A DNA stretch of 38,273 bases from the NCBI GenBank assembly GCA_026386995.1, contig JAPLMO010000295.1, positions 1 to 38,273 on the forward strand, written 5' to 3'. Positions 32,638-38,273 of the stretch are shown here, in pieces. A program made the position numbers and the translations under genes. This stretch comes from Planctomycetota bacterium. GTDB taxonomy: Bacteria > Planctomycetota > Phycisphaerae > FEN-1346. How positions within the stretch are numbered: position 1 is the stretch's first letter; each line of letters opens with the position of its first letter. The notes beneath the pieces are model-generated. The model saw only the letters and a list, made by a program, of their open reading frames with translations. It was not told where the DNA came from and searched no databases.

Positions 32638-34309
32638 AGAGGATCGGCTTGCGGCACTTGCAGATGCCAAGTTAAGGGGCGGGTACTACACCCCAGCCTC
32701 TATCGCTCAGTGGCTCTGTGCTTGGTGCATCCGGGACAAGGGGGATAGCGTTCTCGAACCAAGTTGTGGTGACGGGGCTTTCATGGAGGCCGCAGCCAAA
32801 CGGCTGAGCGATTTGGGAGCAAACGCTGATCAAGTAGTGAGCCAACTTTGCGGTGTTGAACTTCAGCGCGGCGAGGCTGTAAGGGGGGCACTACGCATCC
32901 AACCCATTACCGGGAAGAAAGCCGGAAGGTGCTTCTATTGTGGCGATTTTTTTGATTGGCACAGTCGAAATCCGCTAGACAGGTTCAGGTGTGTTGTTGG
33001 CAATCCGCCGTTTATAAGGTACCAGAATTTTCCGGAGCCAGCGAGAAGCACGGCAATGGGGTTGATGGAGGGCTTGGGACTTCGGGCCAACAGGCTAACC
33101 AACATATGGGTGCCGTTCGTGGTCGCCAGCACCGAATCCCTTGAGACCGGTGGCAGATTGGCAATGGTATTGCCAGCCGAGCTGCTCCAGGTATCCTACG
33201 CCGCTCAGTTGCGCTCCTATCTAGTTGACAGTTTCAGCTCGATTACGGTGGTAACGTGCAATGAGTTGTTTTTTGAAGATGCCGAACAGGAAGTGGTGCT
33301 GGTCTTGGCTGAGGGAAAGGTGCAATGTTCGCCTACGGGAAAGGCTTGTGCCGTCCGAATGTTGCAGTTTGATCGGATTAGCGATGTTCTGAGTGCAAAT
33401 TGCACAGCAACGTGGCCGAGGAACGGCCAGAAATCGATTCGGCACGAGAGCGAAAAATGGCTTAAGTACTTCCTGTCCTCGGCACAAATTGGACTGCTGC
33501 GCGCGTTAAGGGAATCCGGCGCAGTTGCGGAACTTGGGGACCACGCCACGGTTGATGTCGGAGTTGTTACTGGTAACAACGACTTCTTCGTGGTGGACAA
33601 GCCAACACTGGATCAATGGGGTATAGCAGAATACTCAGTTCGCCTGGTTGGCAGATCCTCTCATCTGAGGGGGGCTATTATAGACCCTCGAGATTGGAAA
33701 CGGCTAAGTGCTGAGGGGCAACGAGTTCACCTTCTGGCAGTCAAGCAGGAGGGGAATGGTTCCCTATCCAACGCGTGGCACAGGTACGTTGAGTGGGGTG
33801 AGAAGGCGGGCGTGAACAAGGGGTACAAGTGTTCGATTAGGAAACCTTGGTATGCGGTGCCAGCCGTTTGGAGCCCGGACTGTTTCATCTTCCGACAAAT
33901 ACACGATTTCCCTCGGGCGGTCGTGAACAAGGCGGATGCTACCTCAACCGACACAATTCACAGGATGCGTTGCAGGGTTCCAGCCTGTCTCCTCGTGAGT
34001 TCGCTCTATACGTACTTGACCGCGGCTTCGGCGGAGATTGAAGGCAGGAGCTATGGCGGAGGTGTCTTGGAACTTGAGCCAACCGAAGCCGAAAGCCTGC
34101 TTGTGCCCAAGCAACTGTGCCAGGGCATGCCAGTTGAAGAGATAGACAAGTGCGTTCGGGAAGGAGGTTTGGCCGGTGTTCTTGCGGAGAATGACCGTTT
34201 GGTCTTAAGGCGAGGGCTTGGGCTGAGCGAAAGGGATTGCGGTATGCTGAAGTCTGCCTGGGAAAAAATGATGAATCGCAGGACATCGCGCAGGCGCAGA
34301 AGGTCGTGA
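32618..34309 (+). CDS. N6-adenine DNA methyltransferase (restriction-modification)
   Basis: The 563-residue product is a class-I adenine methyltransferase of the TaqI/Eco57I type. GGYYTP (motif X) is at 21-26 and LEPSCGDGAF (motif I, AdoMet binding) near 47-56. NPPF (motif IV, catalytic) spans 129-132, followed by IRYQNF. The remaining 350 residues form the later methyltransferase motifs and a target-recognition region. I place the start at the TTG at 32618, after GGGAAAGAGG. A start at 32600 is also possible. It converges on the candidate nuclease gene with one base between stops. Low GC and different codon use mark it as foreign. Modification is a firm inference; the site recognised is not known. 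Confidence 0.85.
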   Translation: MLGIQTKEDRLAALADAKLRGGYYTPASIAQWLCAWCIRDKGDSVLEPSCGDGAFMEAAAKRLSDLGANADQVVSQLCGVELQRGEAVRGALRIQPITGKKAGRCFYCGDFFDWHSRNPLDRFRCVVGNPPFIRYQNFPEPARSTAMGLMEGLGLRANRLTNIWVPFVVASTESLETGGRLAMVLPAELLQVSYAAQLRSYLVDSFSSITVVTCNELFFEDAEQEVVLVLAEGKVQCSPTGKACAVRMLQFDRISDVLSANCTATWPRNGQKSIRHESEKWLKYFLSSAQIGLLRALRESGAVAELGDHATVDVGVVTGNNDFFVVDKPTLDQWGIAEYSVRLVGRSSHLRGAIIDPRDWKRLSAEGQRVHLLAVKQEGNGSLSNAWHRYVEWGEKAGVNKGYKCSIRKPWYAVPAVWSPDCFIFRQIHDFPRAVVNKADATSTDTIHRMRCRVPACLLVSSLYTYLTAASAEIEGRSYGGGVLELEPTEAESLLVPKQLCQGMPVEEIDKCVREGGLAGVLAENDRLVLRRGLGLSERDCGMLKSAWEKMMNRRTSRRRRRS

Positions 34310-34310
34310 T

Positions 34311-35033
34311 TTAGTTGTGCGGTGGCAGGCCCTTATAGCGGTCGAGATAGATGCGATGGATTGTATCCGAAAATGTTTCTATGCGGAGTGGAGATGACTT
34401 CGGGGGCCAGTCGGATAAAATTACGCCATCGCTCGGATCCCAAACAATCAAAGAGACGACCTCGGCTGTGTGTGGATTGTCAATCGGCGAGAACCGGCCA
34501 GAGAGTCGCTCAAGACAGCCTGTTAGTGATTCCTTCTGTGGGGATACAAGCGTAGGCGCCGGGATAACGACCATGAAAGCCATGATCGCATACGGAAACC
34601 TGGTGTGCACATTCGTGGCTTCTGTGCCGAGGTCGTTGATCATATTCTGGTAGTTCTTCTGTACGCTCTTGGCATCGTTTAGTGTCTTACCGTCAAAGAC
34701 GAAGCGGGGGCCATCGGGACGATAACACACGTCATAATTCTGGGGCCTGATGCCCCCTATTACTCTGCATTCGCCTATTTCGACGCAGTCAACACCCCTG
34801 GCATCTAGGTGATTCTTATTAGGCCGACGAGTGGGGACTCCGCCCAGCATCGCGGCAAGAGCCTGGCCAACCTTGTCATTGAAGATCTTGCCAAAATCCA
34901 TTCCGTCCTTCTTTGTGAAGGCGGACGCGTGGTCTCCCTTCTTCTGGCGGCTAGATGTGAGCCAAGCCTGACCCCAAGGCTGGAGTTCGTCGGGCCGGAT
35001 AATGATATCCGGCATTGGCTGAAGCTGTGCCAC
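34311..35033 (-). CDS. Candidate type II restriction endonuclease
   Basis: The 240-residue product is not clearly like a named family. It has a possible PD-(D/E)XK nuclease core: D101 in QNYDVCYRPDG, then FVFDGKT with D114-G115-K116, preceded by a helix FGKIFNDKVGQALAAML. FDGKT could serve as D-x-K. Position, size, opposite orientation to a methyltransferase and similar low GC make it the likely cognate nuclease. The start is a GTG, firmly supported by a perfect AAGGAGG six bases upstream. A possible minus-strand promoter lies at 35121-35149. Confidence 0.65.
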   Translation of the reverse strand: MAQLQPMPDIIIRPDELQPWGQAWLTSSRQKKGDHASAFTKKDGMDFGKIFNDKVGQALAAMLGGVPTRRPNKNHLDARGVDCVEIGECRVIGGIRPQNYDVCYRPDGPRFVFDGKTLNDAKSVQKNYQNMINDLGTEATNVHTRFPYAIMAFMVVIPAPTLVSPQKESLTGCLERLSGRFSPIDNPHTAEVVSLIVWDPSDGVILSDWPPKSSPLRIETFSDTIHRIYLDRYKGLPPHN

Positions 35034-35039
35034 AAGTGG

Positions 35040-35046
35040 CCTCCTT
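35040..35046 (-). promoter_or_regulatory. Ribosome binding site fixing the nuclease GTG start
   Basis: On the minus strand AAGGAGG is followed by a 6-base spacer and GTG (35033). This is the strongest Shine-Dalgarno sequence I noticed in the window and settles the start of the candidate nuclease. Confidence 0.75.
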
Positions 35047-35120
35047 AAGCCAAGTCACTGCCAGTCGCGCTCTCTTATCCACCCTGCACGTCTGCGGCGA
35101 GACCTCTTGACGATGGTGAT

Positions 35121-35149
35121 CTTATACGCCGATTCGCCTTTGAATGCAA
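35121..35149 (-). promoter_or_regulatory. Promoter candidate for the nuclease gene
   Basis: On the minus strand TTGCAT (35144-35149), a 17-bp spacer and TATAAG (35121-35126) would start transcription about 80 nt before the nuclease GTG. The -10 box is good and the -35 box partial. Confidence 0.4.
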
Positions 35150-35200
35150 GTTGGCAATTCGCGAGGGTGTTCCGCGGGCACGAACTGCGGCTGCGAACCG

Positions 35201-35229
35201 TTGCTATTGGCCCGCGAATCTGCTATCTT
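35201..35229 (+). promoter_or_regulatory. Promoter candidate for the DUF502-purO pair
   Basis: TTGCTA (35201-35206), a 17-bp spacer and TATCTT (35224-35229) lie about 40 nt before the DUF502 start. Spacing is ideal and each box matches 4 of 6. Confidence 0.45.
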
Positions 35230-35269
35230 GACTTGGCGGCCCGCGTTCCCCGGGCTTACAGGGGTTTCC

Positions 35270-35992
35270 ATGAGTCTGGGCAAGAGCATTCGGCGGACGT
35301 TCTGGAAAGGCCTGGCGGCCCTGTTGCCGGCCCTCCTGACGATCATCGTCCTGTCGTTCGGCCTGTCGCTGGTTTACAGTTACGGCGGCGAGCAGGTCAA
35401 CTCGATCATCATCGCCCTGACGGCGTGGGCTCGCGGCATGGACCCCGCCGACGTCCGCACGTGGTACGAGAACCACTGGCTCCAGTGGGTCGGAGTGGTG
35501 GTGGCGGTCGTCGGCCTGTGCGCTTTGGCCTACCTGGTGGGGACGTTCCTCGGCGCGCGGTTCGTGCGGTTCATCGAGCGGTCGTTGATGCGGTTGCCCC
35601 TGGCGAAGAACATTTACCCCGGGGCCAAGCAGGTCTCGGAGTTCTTCTTCTCGGAGCGCAAAGTCGACTTCAGCCGCGTCGTGGCCATCGAGTTCCCCCG
35701 CAAGGGAATGTGGATGGCCGGCTTCGTGACGGGCAAAGGCTTCCAGGCGCTCAGCCGGAAGTCGGGGCAGGAACTCCTCTCGGTCTTCGTGCCGTTCTCG
35801 CCCGTGCCGGTGACGGGCTACACGGTCATGGTCTCGAAGGAAGATGTGGTGGACCTGCCCATCACGGTGGACGAGGCGTTCCAGTACATGCTCTCGGCGG
35901 GCGTCATCATGCCGCAGGCCGAGCGCCCCCAGTTGCTCCAGGGGATGGCCGAACCCCCGGCCCCGACCGTGCCGGGCAAGAACGATCTTTGA
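35270..35992 (+). CDS. DUF502 membrane protein
   Basis: The 240-residue product has two hydrophobic segments (about 15-37 and 72-96). A soluble domain with DUF502 hallmarks follows: RLPLAKNIYPGAKQVSEFFF, FPRKGMWMAGFVTG, VFVPFSPVPVTGYTVMV, and VDLPITVDEAFQYMLSAGVI. DUF502 proteins are widespread and of unknown role; plant relatives (LCV/COV1) affect vascular development and trafficking. The start at 35270 follows GGGG. The stop is followed after a short AAAGGAG by purO, so the two genes are almost certainly one transcript. Confidence 0.87.
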   Translation: MSLGKSIRRTFWKGLAALLPALLTIIVLSFGLSLVYSYGGEQVNSIIIALTAWARGMDPADVRTWYENHWLQWVGVVVAVVGLCALAYLVGTFLGARFVRFIERSLMRLPLAKNIYPGAKQVSEFFFSERKVDFSRVVAIEFPRKGMWMAGFVTGKGFQALSRKSGQELLSVFVPFSPVPVTGYTVMVSKEDVVDLPITVDEAFQYMLSAGVIMPQAERPQLLQGMAEPPAPTVPGKNDL

Positions 35993-36003
35993 AAGGAGTC
36001 GCC

Positions 36004-36657
36004 ATGTACGTCGGACGTATCGTCGCCGTCGGCCGCACTCCCCAGGGCAAGAACGCCGTACTCTACCGCGTTTCGTCCCGCTCGTTCCCGAACCGGCGGA
36101 CCGTGAAGACCTCGCGCGGCATGGCGGTCGTGCCTATTGAGGGGCACGAAAAGGACATCTTCAAGAACCCCTACATCGCCTACAACGCCGTGCGCGTGGC
36201 CACGAACCCGGCGGGCGAGATCGTCGGCGTTGCCACCAACGGCTCTCAGACCGACCCGATCACCGAGAAGATCGCCTCCGGCATGAGCATCCGCGACGCC
36301 ATGGTCGAATCGCTCGTGGTCCTGGACTACGAGAAGGACGATTTTAGCACGCCCAGGATCGCCGTTGCCGTCGCCCGTAGCGGGGGCGAGGGCTGGTGCG
36401 GCATTGCCCGCAAGGACGCCATTATTGTGCGGGCGTTCCCGCTGTCCTCCGGCGAGGCGTTCTACTTCGCCACCTACGAAGTCAACGAGCCGCGCATGGA
36501 CCTCGTCAGCCCCTTCCGTGCCGCCACGGCCGACGAGGCCGCCCAGTGGGCGGTCGACGGCGGCAAGTTCGCCGACCTCGAAAAGCCCGTCTGCTCAGCC
36601 GCCGCCGTCGCCACCGACGCGGGCTTCGATATGGCAGGCTTCACTGTCGGGGCGTAA
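36004..36657 (+). CDS. purO: Archaeal-type IMP cyclohydrolase
   Basis: PurO closes the ring of FAICAR to give IMP, the last step of purine synthesis. Most bacteria use the C-terminal IMPCH part of PurH instead, and PurO is chiefly known from archaea. The 217-residue product matches the PurO family in length and sequence order: MYVGRIVAVG, YRVSSRSFPNR, VPIEGHEKDIFKNPYIAYNAVR, TNGSQTDPI, and LDYEKDDFSTPRIAVAV. YFATYE and a C-terminal KPVCSAAAVA follow. The start has AAAGGAG 5-6 nt upstream. Family assignment is strong. Whether the genome also has PurH or a separate formyltransferase cannot be seen. Confidence 0.9.
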   Translation: MYVGRIVAVGRTPQGKNAVLYRVSSRSFPNRRTVKTSRGMAVVPIEGHEKDIFKNPYIAYNAVRVATNPAGEIVGVATNGSQTDPITEKIASGMSIRDAMVESLVVLDYEKDDFSTPRIAVAVARSGGEGWCGIARKDAIIVRAFPLSSGEAFYFATYEVNEPRMDLVSPFRAATADEAAQWAVDGGKFADLEKPVCSAAAVATDAGFDMAGFTVGA

Positions 36658-36672
36658 TCTGGGGAGGTCACG

Positions 36673-37818
36673 ATGCGCCAATCGTTCATCCGGCCGGTTC
36701 TTGTGAGTGTGCTTTCGACCCTGGTCGCTGCTGTCTCCTGGGCCGCCGCCCCCGTGCCCGCCTCCGGCGTGCCGCCCGCGCGGCTGGAGAAACTGACCCA
36801 GGGCATCAACCTCTCGCACTGGTTCGGCCAGGGCCCGCGGGGGTATCCGCGGCAGCACTTGGAGTCCTACAACACCGCCGCCGACATGGCGCTCATCAAG
36901 TCGCTGGGGTTCCGGCACGTCCGCTGGACGTTCAACGAGGCGACGGTCGTCCTGAACGACAAGCCCGGCGAACCCGACCCCGAGAAACTCAAAGTTTTCG
37001 ACGCCGCCCTCGACATGATGCTGGCGGCCGGCCTGGCGGTGATCGTCGATTTTCACCCCGAGGACGACTATAAGCACGCGGTCGAGAAAAACGACGCCGC
37101 GGTCGATAACTTCGTCTCCATGTGGCGGGCGCTCGCCAAACGCCTCTCGTCGCGCGACCCGGAGCGGGTCTTCTTCGAGGTCATGAACGAGCCGGTCATG
37201 AGCGATGCCGCCCGCTGGAACGCCATCCAGAAGAGGGTCCTGGCGGCGATGCGCGAGAGCGCCCCGCACCACACGCTCATCGCCGGCGGGCCGCTGTGGT
37301 CCGGTCCCGACCAACTCGTCAGGATGGAGGTCGTCGCCGACCCCAACGTCGTCTACAACTTCCACTGCTACGAACCGTTCAAGTTCACGCACCAGGGCGC
37401 CAACTGGGCGGGCGAGTGGGTCAAGGGCCTCAAGAACGCCCCGTACCCCTCCAGCCCCGATGCCATCGCCAATGTCCTGGCCGACCTGCCCGATGATAAG
37501 GCCCGCCAGAACATGATCCAGTACGGCAAGGAGAACTGGAACGCCGAGAAACTCGATGCCGTGATCGCCCGCGCCGCCGCGTGGGGCAAGAAGAACGGCG
37601 TTCCCCTGACGTGCAACGAGTTCGGCGTCTACCGCACCGCCCCTGCGGCCGACCGCAACCGCTGCATCGAGGACATCCGCAAGGCCTTCGAGAAGTACGG
37701 CATCGGCTGGGCCATGTGGGACTACGCCGGCGGCTTTGCCGTCGCGCCCGGCAAGCCCGGCCAGCGCAAGGCCGACCCCGACACCGTCAAGGCCCTCGGC
37801 CTGACCGTGCCGAAGTAG
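36673..37818 (+). CDS. Secreted GH5-family glycoside hydrolase
   Basis: The 381-residue product has a Sec signal peptide (about 1-25, ending SWAAA) and a TIM-barrel of glycoside hydrolase family 5 (cellulase superfamily). QGINLSHWFGQ opens the barrel. Strand ends carry FRHVRW, VIVDFHPE, and VFFEVMNEP with acid/base E173. YNFHCYEPF follows, and then PLTCNEFGVY with nucleophile E316. WAMWDYAGGFAV closes the fold. The likely role is hydrolysis of a beta-glucan or beta-mannan outside the cytoplasm; specificity cannot be fixed from sequence alone. GGGGAGG precedes the ATG. It follows purO by 15 bp, a link probably of transcription and not function. Confidence 0.87.
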   Translation: MRQSFIRPVLVSVLSTLVAAVSWAAAPVPASGVPPARLEKLTQGINLSHWFGQGPRGYPRQHLESYNTAADMALIKSLGFRHVRWTFNEATVVLNDKPGEPDPEKLKVFDAALDMMLAAGLAVIVDFHPEDDYKHAVEKNDAAVDNFVSMWRALAKRLSSRDPERVFFEVMNEPVMSDAARWNAIQKRVLAAMRESAPHHTLIAGGPLWSGPDQLVRMEVVADPNVVYNFHCYEPFKFTHQGANWAGEWVKGLKNAPYPSSPDAIANVLADLPDDKARQNMIQYGKENWNAEKLDAVIARAAAWGKKNGVPLTCNEFGVYRTAPAADRNRCIEDIRKAFEKYGIGWAMWDYAGGFAVAPGKPGQRKADPDTVKALGLTVPK

Positions 37819-37822
37819 CAAT

Positions 37823-37897
37823 GTGGCACGGCTGGCTTGTCCAGCCGTGGTGAAGGCCGGCGACGTGCCCCACGGCTGGACAAGCCAGCCGTGCCAC
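37823..37897. repeat. 75-bp palindromic repeat, family A copy 3
   Basis: The 28-bp arms are nearly identical to those at 1760-1835 and 11575-11650, with a different loop (TGAAGGCCGGCGACGTGC). It starts 5 bp after the GH5 stop codon and separates it from the next secreted-protein gene. Confidence 0.9.
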
Positions 37898-37939
37898 AGC
37901 CGCCGTAACTGCCTTGCGGCGAGACGGTTCAATCCTCCG

Positions 37940-38273
37940 ATGAGGCTTAACGCACTCTATGCGACGGGGGCCGTCCTCTGCGCCCTCTCCGCGGCCGCGC
38001 ACGCCGCCGAGTACCGCGAGACGTTCACCCTCCGCGAGCCGCTCGGCCAGACGTGGACCGATGAACTCGTCCACCATGACCTCGCAATCCCGCAGCCCAA
38101 GGTCGGGGCCGCAGCGATTGCGCTGGCCGATGCCGCGGGCAACCCGGTTCCCGTCCAGGTCGAGGCCCTCGAGAGCAAGCCCGACGGCGTCTGCCGCGCG
38201 CGGCTGTGGCTGAAGACGACGCTCCCGGCCGGCCAGTCGGTCTCTTACACCGTCACCTGGAACGCCGACGGCC
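37940..38273 (+). CDS. Start of a secreted protein (cut by window end)
   Basis: An ATG at 37940 opens a frame that runs to the window end (111 codons). It starts MRLNALYATGAVLCALSAAAHA, a clear signal peptide probably cleaved after AHA. A beta-rich segment follows: FTLREPLGQTWTDELVHHDL, LADAAGNPVPVQVEAL, then RARLWLKTTLPAGQSVSYTVTW. It looks like the N-terminal beta-sandwich found on many secreted planctomycete glycan-active enzymes, but the family cannot be named without the rest. Confidence 0.65.
   Translation, partial: MRLNALYATGAVLCALSAAAHAAEYRETFTLREPLGQTWTDELVHHDLAIPQPKVGAAAIALADAAGNPVPVQVEALESKPDGVCRARLWLKTTLPAGQSVSYTVTWNADG

Noticed and set aside
35107..36003. Upstream extension of purO across the DUF502 gene
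   Set aside because: The extension is a second frame of the DUF502 gene. purO homology begins exactly at the ATG at 36004, which has its own AAAGGAG.

Overview
The window is high-GC bacterial DNA, by eye well above 60% GC except near 32.2-35.2 kb. The gene set suggests a Planctomycetota (Phycisphaerae-like) genome or metagenome-assembled genome. This is inferred from family types: a secreted DUF1080 lipoprotein, a DUF2752 protein, an LRR lipoprotein, large secreted proteins of unknown function, a zinc-ribbon SpoVG and an archaeal-type PurO. There is no rRNA or other direct phylogenetic marker. An Mla-type lipid transporter and LptF/LptG-type permeases imply an outer membrane.

Layout. 0-4.7 kb: ispE overlapping a SpoVG-like gene, then ilvB with a long leader and a clear intrinsic terminator, then truA. 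4.7-11.5 kb: a GT4 glycosyltransferase, two exported proteins of unknown function and a DUF1080 lipoprotein. 11.6-14.6 kb: argG and argH, the last two steps of arginine synthesis. 14.7-20.7 kb: tilS (minus), two tandem paralogous membrane proteins and a DUF2752 protein (plus), then an lptF-lptG pair (minus). 20.8-24.5 kb: comF, a UbiB/ABC1-family gene, an exported protein and tRNA-Thr(CGU). 24.5-32.2 kb, all minus: a PEGA-like lipoprotein, an LRR lipoprotein, and a likely operon of HEAT-like lipoprotein, STAS protein, MlaE, MlaF, MlaD and a geranylgeranyl-reductase-family flavoprotein. 32.2-35.1 kb: a lower-GC restriction-modification cassette (HTH regulator, adenine methyltransferase, convergent candidate nuclease). 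35.2-38.3 kb: a DUF502 protein coupled to purO, a GH5 glycosidase, and the start of another secreted protein cut by the window end.

The most unusual aspect is the density of palindromic repeats. At least six families of about 30-100 bp lie between genes. Three palindromes lie inside open reading frames without breaking them: two in tilS, and one in the glycosyltransferase. This recalls the Rickettsia palindromic elements, which can add peptide segments to existing proteins. Intergenic relatives are visible in this window for the glycosyltransferase element but not for the two tilS elements.

Functional themes: housekeeping metabolism (isoprenoid, branched-chain amino acid, arginine and purine synthesis), tRNA modification (truA, tilS), envelope lipid and LPS transport (LptFG, Mla), and a set of exported proteins of unknown role. 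Start sites were chosen from visible Shine-Dalgarno sequences and signal peptides. No database search was run, so family names rest on motif recognition.
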